Below are positions 36,397 through 47,573 of a stretch of DNA of 64,000 nt, in pieces; the first letter of the stretch is position 1, and each line of letters begins with the position of its first letter. The stretch covers positions 403,518 to 467,517 of the forward strand of contig QANZ01044841.1 in the NCBI GenBank assembly GCA_003254925.1. The letters are read 5' to 3'. Under the pieces are notes generated by a model, which was not told the origin of the DNA, ran no database searches, and saw nothing but the letters and a program-made list of their open reading frames with translations. The position numbers and the translations under genes are program-made. This DNA comes from Chamaecrista fasciculata. Its lineage: Eukaryota > Streptophyta > Magnoliopsida > Fabales > Fabaceae.

Positions 36397-37586
36397 TTTA
36401 TTACTAAAAGTGTAAATTAAAAATGAATTGAAAAAATATTATGAGACTTAATTTAATGTGTCAAATTAAGTTAACTTTTTTTTTNCCATCACTGTCACCA
36501 CCACCAACCACCCTTCTACCTCCAACTCCGGCGACTTCGCATCCATCACCAAAAACTTCGACTCTCCTTTTTTCTCGTCGTGCACGTACCTCACCACATA
36601 CCCATCGTCTTCCTCTGCATCTGGGTTTTTCGGTTCTCTCGCCACGAAGAACGGTTCGCTGCCGTAACACCCATCCCCGAACATTCTACATCCCACTGTA
36701 CACTCTCTTCTCTCCATCTCCGAATTCCCCACATCCAATTTCACTACCCAGCGGCGACGGCAGAAGGCAATTGAGAAAAAAAAAAAAAAAATTGAACCGC
36801 CGGTCCACCGGGTGGACCCGGTTTTCCAGTGGTTTTCCGGTTTTTGGCCGGTTTTTGTTCGGTCCATTCCAGTCCAACCCTTACTTCGGTTCTTTGGGTT
36901 GAACCGGACCGCTTTGCACTTCGGCTCCCGGTTGGACCGGCCTATCCAGTTCGGGTTTAACATCATTGGTATAAATTAAGAAAGCATTACACAAATTTCA
37001 ATATTAAAAAAATTAGATTTAATGGGTGAAAAATAGATAACCCAAAGTATATATTTATTTGTAGAAGTGTCTATTTAACTAGTGATTGATTTGACTTGTT
37101 GAACAATGATGATGTAGTATTGTAATGTAACATATTTTCCCTCATACTAATCTTACTTTTAGTCAAGTGAATTAACAAAATACAATAAAAATGAGATTTA
37201 ACAAGCACATTATAATATACTGTCATTATTTAATATAAATATTAACGAAATTTAATGGTTAATTTAAAATAAATTAGATACATATAAATTCAATTTAAAA
37301 TTTTTAGATTAAAATAAAATTAAGATCTATATATGAAATTAATTTCAACATTTTAAAGTTAACGGTAAATAAAATTCTCCTCGCAAACAAGCAAGCGGGA
37401 AACGAGAAGCAAATAACAATGTCAATAAAGTTGTTGACACTTGACTGAATTTTTTATAGTTGGTGTGTTTATTTTTCCAGCTAAACTTGCGAACCAAAGA
37501 AAGTAAGAAACTACAAAATATAATTCCAAAGGACTTCAACACTCCAACCTATTTTCTTCGATCGCTTCTTCATATTATGTTTATCA
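36397..37586. other. Intergenic DNA with a GC-rich ACCGG-repeat block
   Basis: Bases 36486-36965 are GC-rich, with repeated CCGG motifs (GGTTGAACCGGACCG, GGTTGGACCGGCC) that look like transposon-end debris. A single N at 36485 interrupts a poly-T run. Open frames here match no family. The right end is the promoter side of the TOPLESS-related gene. Confidence 0.45.
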
Positions 37587-40500
37587 ATGGATGATCAAGA
37601 AAGTTGCCATGCAAGTATGCGTTCCGATCTGCTATTTTTTTTTCTCGTTTTTTTAATTGCTACATTTTCCTTCTGATTTCTCGCACTGTTTGAGTTCCTA
37701 AACCCTAATAGTAAACTCTATTTTCCTTTCTATGAAGAAGTGGATGTGGACTCGTATACTTATCGCCAACTGATAATTTTGATTCTTCAATTTCTGGCGG
37801 AGGAGAATTTTGAAGAGAGTCTTCATCTGTACGGTGAAATTTTCGTCCATTTCTTATATATTTTTTCTGATTTTGCTTATAAAATGCGAGTTCGAGAGTA
37901 GTTCCCTGCTAAATCATTTTTCTCATCAACTTTTCTCTGAAGATTGGAGCAAGAGTCGAAGATTTATTTCAACCTTAAGTATTTTGGGGATACAATTATC
38001 AATGGTGAGTGGAAGAAGGCAGAGAACTATCTTTCTGCATTTACAGGAACAGGTGATAGTTTGTTGTCGAGGAATATATTCTTAGAGATGCGAAAGCAGA
38101 AATGTTATGAGACAATGCTCAGGTATCAGCTGATATGCTTATAGATTACAATTTTGATATTTTCCTACCTTGGTGACCTTACTGCCTTTCAATTGTTTAC
38201 TTGATTGATTAGTTATGTATTCTTTTCTGAGTTACTTCACGAGGTTCGACATTCAGTTTGCTGAAAATTAGAATATAAAGTGATTTAGGATAGGACATTT
38301 GTACCTTACATAAAAACATCTATTTATTTTGCTTGGGTTCACTATTGGAACATATTTATGAGTGATCGCTCTGAAATGAGTTTGCATGAGAGCAAAAGGT
38401 CACTCATATTTTATTGCTTTTCTATGACTTATTAATTTGACATGTTTTGATGTATAATGAAAAGCTTTTGCTCTTGTCTGTTTCTGTTTATTTGTTTCAG
38501 AAATGACCTTGCTGAAGCTGCAACCATTTTGCAGAAGAACTTGAGGGAGTTTTCTGCTTCTGTTGATAATTATCAGGAATCTACCAAGCTTCAGTCAGAA
38601 AGTATCAGGCAAGCAAAAAATCTGCCTGAGTATGTTTATAATGACAAAATTTTAATATCAAAATTTCTTTTAATAGCATGGAATAATTAATTTGCAGGAA
38701 AGATGAGAAACTATCCTGGTACGTTAATACAGCATACACAAGGGCCAATTTGCAGAGTGATCTCAAAAAATTAATAGAGGAAAATCCTATTTTCCAAGAT
38801 AAACTTGTGTTCCCCAAATTGAATAATTCAGGACTTTTGTCAATAATGTATCTCATCTATGCATGTCCAGAAAAGAAAACAAGCGTTAAAGTAAATTCTC
38901 CATTCATCTTTGATATGCTTTATAAATTTCAATTTTGTTAGGACCATAGGCCTATTATTTTTTATGTTTCTGGAAAATGGAAATACAATATAGAATATCG
39001 TACATATTTCATGTGCTTTATGTTGCGTGATTTCATTTCTGAATTCTTCTCATCTGATACTTACATGGTATATATGCAGGAAGAACTAATTTATTTAATT
39101 CTTCAGTTTCTTGGTGAAGAAAAGTTCATAATGACACTTCACAAGTATGCTGTATCTTTTTCTTTTCTTTTGAATTCAAACCTTCTGTTTTTTGTTTTGT
39201 TATTCATTTTAAAAATACTGATTTTAAGATTGTGTGGTGAATGTGGCCAAAAACATGTCTGGTAAAGATTGGAGCAAGAAACAAAGATATTTTTCGATCT
39301 TAGTTATTTTGGGAAATTAGTTATTGATGGAGAATGGGACGAGGCAGAGAAATACCTTTCAGCCTTCACAAAATTGGATGAGGAGTATCTGTTACAGCAA
39401 ATTTTTAGGATGCAGGATGGGAGACACCTTCAAGACGTTGATGGGTAAGTACTAGATAGGTATTACTGTTTTATTGTTTGCATACATTGGCATTTATATC
39501 TTAATCTCTGGATGGGGTTGTTTAACTGAAAATACTGTTTATAAGGTTTAACCCAAAACTTCCCCTTCACCTAAAAAGAAGTAAAGAAAGCTGAACAAGT
39601 GTACAGAGAATGTCAGTTTAGGACATTTGAAAATGTAGAAGAAAACCTTTTACCACAACTTTGTGCACACAAACTTTTTCCACCAATTTCATTTTTGAAA
39701 ATCCTATTTAGGTCTGTCATTGTTGTTATTCTTTTTTTTTTTAAAAAAAAAAGATACACGATTTCTGTTCAACATATTATGAGAAGAAATTTAATTCACC
39801 TGAGTTTCACTGGTGTTTTTTCTTTCCTTTAGAACACTCCTATAAGTTTTTGCATCGGTAATGGTTTCCTGAGATTATCAGTTTTTGCTTCCAGCCTTTC
39901 TATTTTGAACCTTTTTTCATCATTAAATGGAGATAGTTTTTTTTTTTCTGTACTTTACTGAATTATCATTAATATATTATACTGAACTTTTCTTGCAGAA
40001 AAAGTGACTCTTTCTCCAACTTCACAGATGCTGCTTCTTTAAGAGCTAATCTGCTTGATGGTCTGAATAAATTAATTAGAAAGTATCCCATTTTGCAAGA
40101 TAAACTCAAGTTTCCTTGCATGAATAAATCAAGACTCTTGACAATAATCAAACAGTGGTAAGCTAATGCAATCTGGTTGTACTTTATGTTTTTTTTAGAT
40201 AATTAATTTTAGAGCAGTTTCTCCTTTAAAATAGGTGATTTGCTATTAAATATTGCAGTATGGACTGGTGGGTTCCCCATTATACAAAAGCGAGGAAAAA
40301 TCCTGGTGATGGGATTTTTTCCCTGGATAATATACCTAGAGTGCTAAGCCTTTGTTATGATCCATCTGTTCTCATTAGTTCAGCTAGTCCGGAGACAGTA
40401 CAATCATGCATACCATGGACTTCTGGGGTAAGCATAAAATAACGTAAATTTTGTTCCAGACTTCCAGTATTTATAATCCATTTGTTTTTTTATGAAACCA

Positions 40501-42582
40501 CTGCAATTGTAGTGCAGGTGGACACCTACTTACAAACTATGTTTATGTAGTTGCTTTACTGTTGTTAATTTTTTGCATTTGGAATTATAGTTTAATGATA
40601 CAAGTTGCATGAGTGATGAGATTTCTGGGGTCAGCCTGAAGACAGCAGAGAAATTTGGATTACAAGCCACTGAAATCTGCACAAGTCTGAAAGCCACGGA
40701 AATGTCAGTTCCTAGCAATAAGGAGGAAAACTTTCTCACTGCATAAAGTTTTTTAGGAAATAACTAATGAATGTACTTTTAACTGCTAAGCCTCATATCA
40801 TTTTAACTGTGTGTAGGGGAAGCAACTGCCCTTCTGAACAAAACTGTGGAGCTAGCATAAAGCCATCAATTGGAATAACAGAGATCAATGAACCATCTCA
40901 ATGCCACGTGTTTGTCCTTCCTGATGATTCGTTGGTGGCAAGGGTATGGGTAGATGCCCTGAACTTTCTAATCAAGCTGATTCATTGGTGACTAGACTAT
41001 GTTGTAACTTTAGTACGTTAAATTCTCCCACTTAGCTGTTTGATCTACTAGTTCGGGGAATAATTGATATCAATTTTTTATTCTTCTTCAGCATGAATTG
41101 ACTTCTTGAGCCAAAAGATCTTAAAGTCCTGTTATGATGTTTTAACAAGCATTACTTTTCCTTTCTATTTTTTCAGTGGAAAATTGTTACACCTAACACT
41201 ACGCTCTTGTGGATAATAATGGTCATGTTTTCTATACTTACCAGTTACCAGCTAATGTGGTTCTTGTCTCCTTTAAATGTTGGCCGCGTATTTTTCGCAA
41301 ATTCAGATATTTTCTGTCAGTAAACTAAAATATTGCACTATCGCTTTTCATTATGAAGTGGCTATAGATAATATTTTCTCCTAAACAAAGTTAATCTTTC
41401 AAAAAGCACCTAGAGCTGGGAGAAAAAATTAATGCAAAGAAAATGGGAATGGGATCTCTTATAACAACAACTCAGGTTTATCCTGCTTGGATATTTTCGA
41501 AGTGACTTATTTGTACAAGTTTGTTTACGACGTAGACTTTTCATCCCTTTTGATTGGGCTATTTATTTAATTTTTAATTTGTATCTAAATTTTGATACTC
41601 TTGTCCAAATGAGCAATAGAAGATATGATTTGCAAGGAATTCTAATCCCTCTCCAATAAAGTGCAATTTTTTTTTTGGCTCACTGATGGTACTGAAGTTT
41701 GCATGTGAAGCTTAAGCTTGGAGATTTGTTTTAATAGATCTTAGTAGGCTTTATAAAACCCTTTTCTCTGAGACACTAACTGGTTTATGAATAAACCAGG
41801 TCGCTAGGTTAAATTATACATGTTCAGGGGATTTCATATTGGCCTTAGCAGAAAATGCTATTCACAAACTTTGGCTGTTAAATGGTGATAAATGCTCGTC
41901 AGGAAAGGTGAAACATTGCTGAGTAGTGAATCCTTGTGTTTGTTTTATTGCTTCATGTCTAAGATGTTTTTGTATTCTGTTTTCTTGTACAGGCAATAAC
42001 TGATATCCAACCTTGTTTACATCAACCTTCAAGTGGGCTAATTATGACAAATGATCTAGGTGAAAATCCAAAATTTGCTGTTCACTGCTTTGCACTGAAA
42101 GATCATCACCTTCTATCAGCATCGGGTGGAAGAATCTCCAGATATAATCTGCAGACCTTTGAGGTATTTAAAATCAGTCAACCACCTGTTTTACTAATTG
42201 TTTTTTGCCGGTTTCTTTAATTTTCTCCTGCTTGTTTATTTCCTGCAGACAGTGGAAACATTTGCACTCCCTCCTCCAGTGGCAACGTATTTTATTATTC
42301 TTCCTCAGGATGTCTTTGTCATTGGTTTAGATGACTCAAGAATCTTAATTTACAGTACCTGCACTAAAAAGGTTGGTACTATGCTAACTTTGGATTTAAG
42401 CAAACTTGTGAAATTCATGCTATCATTATTTTTATTATCAGGTCAGAGCCGAGCTCCAAGGTCACCAAAAGACTACTTGTCTTGCTTTTTCTCACAATTT
42501 AAATGTGCTTGTGTCGTCGGGAACTGACGCTCAGGTTAGCTGGTTTTGTGCACTTGTTAACTAACAAACTCTCACTTCTGTA

Positions 42583-42624
<42 letters not shown>

Positions 42625-43571
42625 NTTTTTTTTTTCCATTTTTCCCTCTGCGATGGGCCTTCTCTATATACTATGTATATGTATGTTGCTTGATTTTCCT
42701 TGTTCATTTGGTCTGCCTTTCATATCTATTACAATTGTTTGTCATGGAAATAGAGTGATACCCTGGTTGATTTCAAAGTTAGTGATAATTTCTGACTTTA
42801 TGCCTCTCCTACACTTTTCCAGGGTATCTAGCTCTATTTAATGGTAAGATGGGGATGGGGGATTGCTTCCTCCTCTTCTCGTTATTTTTTAACTCTACGT
42901 TTTGTGCAGCTGTGTGTCTGGGATGCAGATGGATGGAAGAAGCTAGCGAATAAGACTTTGCACAGTTTCCAAACAGGGCAGGTGCCAGATCCTCCTGTAG
43001 TGAATTACATTGAATTTCACAAGGATCAAATTCATTTGCTTGCTGTCAGTGAAAGGCAGATAGATATATACGAAGCACCTTTACTGAATCACTGCATTCA
43101 GGTATGCAAATGGCTGAAATTAGTTATGTTTTTAATTTTAATAGGTTCCAAATCTTAATTTTCTGAAGTATGATTGTTACAGAGTGTTCTACCAGAATCA
43201 GATCTTCCAATTACGTATGCCACTTACTCATGCGATGGTCAATCAATATTTGTGTGCTTCAAAAATGGGTGCATAAAAATCCTTTCGAACGATACACTTG
43301 ATGTAAAATGCAGGATCAACCTTACTGCATATGCTCAACCAAACCTTGGGTAATTTTTTACTATAGATGATGAACTTGTTCACTTTTTTAAGTTGAAGCT
43401 AACGATATAATGGCATTACGCAGCTTGGAGGTTTATCCTACAGTTGTTGCCGGACATCCATTCAAACCCAATCAATTTGCGCTTGGGCTTACTGATGGTA
43501 GAGTTATAGTCCTTGAGCCCCTAGCTTCTGATGGACAGTGGATAAAGGATGGCCAAGTTTCTTGTTGTTAG
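37587..43571 (+). CDS. TOPLESS-related LisH/CTLH/WD40 protein with duplicated N-terminal module
   Basis: Eighteen exons join in frame to 810 residues: 37587-37614, 37738-37828, 37943-38122, 38501-38629, 38698-38890, 39080-39144, 39268-39444, 39999-40157, 40259-40427, 40591-40703, 40817-40943, 41800-41907, 41993-42163, 42249-42371, 42442-42534, 42910-43101, 43183-43349 and 43424-43571. Residues 10-207 are a LisH-CTLH module (LILQFLAEENFEESLH, LEQESKIYFNLKYFG, FLEMRKQK). Residues 208-341 are a second one (LILQFLGEEKFIMTLHKLEQ). From about 420 it resembles the last WD40 propeller of TOPLESS (ITEINEPSQC, SSGLIMTND, LSASGG, LNVLVSSGTDAQ, FALGLTDGRVIVLEPL). TOPLESS itself is about 1131 residues with two propellers, so the first is missing. 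The likely Arabidopsis match is At2g25420. A transcriptional corepressor role is inferred. Exon 1 is the least certain. Confidence 0.82.
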
Positions 43572-44255
43572 CTACACTACCTTGCTACAACGACTAGCAA
43601 CATTCTTTGGTCCGACTAAATGTGCATGTTCCATCAGGGATTGTGTCTAGATATTTCCTTCAGTCTGATGATCATATACTTTTCTTTTTTGGGTCATTTG
43701 CTAATCACATTCTGCTGAAGTGGTGGCACCACGCACGATGCTGATGGCAGGCCTATATGATCATGACTTTTTTTTTTTGAATCAGCGAGCAAAAGGTTTC
43801 AGATAAAACTAATACAACCATAATTAAAAGATAAAACATAAGGGAAAACTTGTAAAATCTTGAGTGTGTGCGGGATAGGGTCCACACTCCAATTGAAAGC
43901 AGAGTCCTGCAGAAAGTTTCCAATATCCTGAGTGATAGCTTCAAGGTGAAACCCCAGAGCTTTGACCTCCTGAAGGTCGAAAGCTTAAGACATTGGCTTT
44001 TGTGAATATTGTTGTATTCACTTTGATAATTTTTTGGGTCGTTGATATTGTATTCAATTGTAAATTGGAGGCTACTAGATGAGTCGCGTCTGTGCAGCTC
44101 ATTGATTTCTTTTGCATGGGTTAAATGCGTGGGTTTGATATAGTATTTGAAAGAAAGAAACCCCAAAAAAAATGTACACTGGAGATTTCAGACTTTCAGT
44201 GGCAAGTGTTACATACTTACATGGGACTAGAAAAGTAAAATATGGTCTGAATGAG
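43572..44255. other. 3' flank of the TOPLESS-related gene
   Basis: It should hold the 3'UTR. The open frame on the minus strand at 43753-44166 has no recognisable domain. Confidence 0.45.
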
Positions 44256-44328
44256 CGATCACGATGGAACTCGAACCCACAATCTCCCGCTCCGGAGGCG
44301 AGCGCCTTATCCATTAGGCCACGCGATC
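44256..44328 (-). tRNA. tRNA-Arg (anticodon CCG)
   Basis: Read on the minus strand, a full cloverleaf can be drawn. The acceptor GATCGCG pairs with CGTGATC (one G-U), the D arm is GCCTAATGGATAAGGC, the anticodon stem CTCGC/GCGGG holds loop CTCCGGA with anticodon CCG, and the T arm contains GTTCGAGT. It reads CGG codons. There is no intron. The A and B boxes inside (TGGCCTAATGG, GGGTTCGAGTT) are intact. Confidence 0.92.
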
Positions 44329-45626
44329 CGTGATAATAATTTAGCAGCTGTCTTGAGATTTTACGTAAATGAAGCTTCCAGAAACAAAGAAACGACACCC
44401 CATAAAATAAATCTAACCATCATCAGAGAAGGAAAAAAAGTGATTCGTGCAACTAATGTGTACGCAAAACTGAGTAATTAAAACAGTGGGAGCACATTCT
44501 TTAATTACTTTATTATTGATTGACGTTTAGTTACTATCAGAATAAAGAGAGAGATGCTATTTACAGCATATTATCTTTTTGATTACTTCCTTAAGTGAGA
44601 GTTCACAGTCACACATTTGTTTACTTTAATATTTTATTATTAAAAAATATTAAAATGATAATTAACGCAGATTGAGAAATGAATTGAAAGCAGGGAAACA
44701 AAATTCCCACAAAAGGTGACCCGCACAAAACAAATCCCACATTCGATGCTTTCCAAAAAAAATGAAAGAAAAAGCGTGCATTGCTTGGTCTGTGTTCTAA
44801 ACTTCTTTCTTCTTTACACCTACATACTGCTTCAAGTACAGCCTATAATTGAACCCTTTTTCAAATTTCATCCGCATCATCCAGCAGTGACCAGCCAATT
44901 GAAAGTGGGACCCTCCAATTCACACACCCCACCAAAAACCTATCCATTTTCTTTCTAAAACAAATAAGGGAAACGAATGAAATAGAAGTCTTCAAACTTT
45001 GAGAAAACAGAGAAAGTGTCGTTGTCACCGTGAACCGTACGCGTTGTATGGAATTGAAGTAAATCCAGAACTCACACACAATCACAGCTTCCAGAGACGC
45101 TGAAAAATTTTACAAAAGCTTGGGGTTCCGATAGCCGTAGCTTCCTCCCTCCAGATCTCTCATCGGACGGTTCTCATCCTTCCACGTTGATTCTATCTTT
45201 CCTTCATTCTTCGTCTCTTTCTTTGCCCTCGATCCTCAATCCTCAATCCTCACAGAAAAAAGTAAAAGTAGCAAACGCGAAGTAATCGGAGTATCAATAT
45301 CTCAGCTCCGGTAGCTGCGCCCGATGTCGTCTTGAGTTTCCATAGACTTCGGATCTAGATTCTTGGAGGCGACAAGAACGGTAAGCTCCAGCATCAAAGG
45401 GATTTGAATGGTTTCTACTATTGGAAATAATCGATTCGAGATAATAATCTGAGATTCTGATTTTATTATGTTCAAGAGGTGAGGACGACGATTCAGCATT
45501 TCAAGATCTCTTCTAATTAATAATTTGCCATACAAGGTTTTATAGTCTTCTTCTTGAGTTCGGTGAGTCCGTGACTCAGTCAGTTAGGAAGGAATAGTTC
45601 CGACGGTGGGTTAATCGGTTCCGGAG
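44329..45626. other. Promoter and leader of the ANTH adaptor gene
   Basis: The right half is pyrimidine-rich (CTCCCTCCAGATCTC and similar), as in plant 5' leaders. A possible leader intron donor (GAACG then GTAAGCTCC) is at 45381, with candidate acceptors near 45477 and 45499. No protein gene is seen in the left half. Confidence 0.4.
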
Positions 45627-47573
45627 ATGGCGCCGAGCACGATTCGTAAGGCGATTGGGGCGGTGAAGGACCAGACCAGTATCGGAATAGCCAAGGTGGC
45701 TAGTAACATGGCGCCGGAGCTCGAGGTTGCAATCGTGAAGGCTACCAGTCACGACGATGACCCTGCGAACGAGAAATACATCCGCGAGATCTTGAATTCG
45801 GTCTCCTTCTCTCGAGGCTATGTTCATGCTTGTGTGTCCGCTGTGTCCAAGCGTTTATCTAAGACACGGGATTGGATTGTGGCTCTCAAGGCACTCATGC
45901 TTGTGCACAGATTAATGAACGAGGGACCTCCTCTGTTTCAAGAGGAGATCCTCTATGCGACTAGGAGGGGAACTAGGCTTCTCAACATGTCTGATTTTAG
46001 GGATGAGGCTCACTCTAGCTCCTGGGATTATTCGGCTTTCGTGAGGACCTATGCTATGTATCTGGATCAACGCCTTGAGTTGAAGCTGTTCGAGAGGAAA
46101 AGCGGGAGTGTTAGGGGTGGGAATAGTGTGGAAGATAGATATGGAGGCAAGGACAATTTTAGGTCGCCACCACCACGGCCTTATGAGTATGAATATGGAG
46201 ATTTCAGGGGTGAAAGTGGGTACGGAAATGGAATGAGACGAACCCGATCGTTTGGCGATATGACTGAAACAGTGGGACGAGAAGGTAGAGAGGAGAAAAG
46301 GGCTGTGACTCCATTGAGGGAGATGAAGCCTGAGAGGATATTTGGCAAGATGGGTCATCTGCAGAGGCTGCTCGATCGATTCTTGGCTTGTAGGCCGACG
46401 GGATTGGCAAAGAATAGTAGGATGGTTTTGATTGCACTGTATCCTATATTGAAGGAGAGCTTTCAGCTCTATGCTGATATCTGTGAGGTTTTGGCCGTGT
46501 TGCTTGATAGATTCTTTGATATGGAATACCCTGATTGTGTTAAGTCGTTTGATGCTTATGCAAGCGCAGCAAAGCAGATCGATGAGCTGATTGGGTTCTA
46601 CAATTGGTGTAAGGATACTGGATTGACTAGATCATCAGAGTGTCCAGAAGTACAGAGGATTACTGGTAAGTTACTGGAGACACTGGAGGAGTTTGTGAGA
46701 GATCGAGCAAAGAGACCAAAAAGTCCAGAAAGGAAGGAAGAAGCCCCACCAGTGGTGGAAGAGGAGGAGCCAGTACCAGATATGAATGAAATCAAGGCAC
46801 TACCTCCACCCGAGAATTATTCTCCGCCGCCACCCCCCGAGCCTGAGCCCGAGCCCGAGCTGAAGCAACAAGTTGCAGGAGACTTAGTAGATCTGAGAGA
46901 TGATTCAGTCAGTGCAGATGATCAGGGTAATAAACTGGCTTTGGCATTGTTTGCTGGTCCACCAACTAATAATTCAAACGGATCATGGGAAGCATTCCCA
47001 TCAAATGGACAACCTCAAGTGACATCTGCTTGGCAAAACCCAGCAGCAGAACCGGGAAAAGCTGATTGGGAATTGGCATTGGTAGAGACTGCTAGCCATT
47101 TATCCAAGCAGAAGGCAACTTTAGGTGGTGGGCTCGATCCATTATTGTTGAATGGAATGTACGACCAAGGAATGGTGAGGCAGCATGTGAGTACTGCCCA
47201 ATTGAGTGGTGGGAGTGCAAGCAGTGTAGCATTGCCTGGGCCAGGAAAGAGCACAACACCTGTTTTAGCTCTTCCTGCACCAGATGGGTCTATACAGCCA
47301 GTTAATCAGGACCCTTTTGCTGCATCATTGAACTTTGCACCTCCATCATATGTGCAAATGGCAGATATGGAGAAGAAACAGCACTTGCTTGTACAGGAAC
47401 AGCAAGTATGGCATCAGTATGCGAGGGATGGAATGCGAGGTCAAGCTAGCTTGACCAAAATCAATGGTAATGGATACTATCCTGGGGGTCCTACACCTGT
47501 GCCAGTTATGCCTTATGGAATGCCTCCGGTTAATGGAATGGGACCTCCAACCGGGTACTACTACACTCACTGA
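45627..47573 (+). CDS. CAP1: ANTH-domain clathrin assembly protein (CAP1/PICALM type)
   Basis: A single exon encodes 648 residues. The N-terminus (MAPSTIRKAIGAVKDQTS) opens an ANTH domain, with the lipid-binding region EVAIVKATSHDDDP and VALKALMLVHRLM. The ANTH fold continues to about residue 360 (LLDRFLACRPTG, LAVLLDRFFDMEYPDCVKSF, YNWCKDTGL). The tail is Pro/Glu-rich (PPPPPEPEPEPELK) and has adaptor-type short motifs: DLVDLRDD, a DPF in NQDPFAASLNF, and WELALVETASHL. It should bind phosphoinositides and clathrin at the plasma membrane or trans-Golgi during endocytosis. The intronless structure and length fit Arabidopsis At4g32285 and At2g25430. The ATG at 45627 has a strong context (GAGATGGCG). 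Confidence 0.95.
   Translation: MAPSTIRKAIGAVKDQTSIGIAKVASNMAPELEVAIVKATSHDDDPANEKYIREILNSVSFSRGYVHACVSAVSKRLSKTRDWIVALKALMLVHRLMNEGPPLFQEEILYATRRGTRLLNMSDFRDEAHSSSWDYSAFVRTYAMYLDQRLELKLFERKSGSVRGGNSVEDRYGGKDNFRSPPPRPYEYEYGDFRGESGYGNGMRRTRSFGDMTETVGREGREEKRAVTPLREMKPERIFGKMGHLQRLLDRFLACRPTGLAKNSRMVLIALYPILKESFQLYADICEVLAVLLDRFFDMEYPDCVKSFDAYASAAKQIDELIGFYNWCKDTGLTRSSECPEVQRITGKLLETLEEFVRDRAKRPKSPERKEEAPPVVEEEEPVPDMNEIKALPPPENYSPPPPPEPEPEPELKQQVAGDLVDLRDDSVSADDQGNKLALALFAGPPTNNSNGSWEAFPSNGQPQVTSAWQNPAAEPGKADWELALVETASHLSKQKATLGGGLDPLLLNGMYDQGMVRQHVSTAQLSGGSASSVALPGPGKSTTPVLALPAPDGSIQPVNQDPFAASLNFAPPSYVQMADMEKKQHLLVQEQQVWHQYARDGMRGQASLTKINGNGYYPGGPTPVPVMPYGMPPVNGMGPPTGYYYTH

Noticed and set aside
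36441..36966. Overlapping Ser/Pro-rich and Trp/Arg-rich frames on both strands
   Set aside because: Both cross an N, have low complexity and match no family; the block looks like CCGG-repeat transposon debris.
40704..40746. In-frame stop after exon 10 of the TOPLESS-related gene
   Set aside because: Reading through gives a stop at 40746, but a GTCAGT donor at 40704 joins exon 11 in frame and restores the conserved ITEINEPSQC block, so the gene is probably not broken here.
44099..44398. 99-codon frame on the minus strand
   Set aside because: It runs through the tRNA-Arg gene; the SRGLMDKALASGAGDCGFEF-like peptide is the well-known translation of a tRNA region, not a protein.
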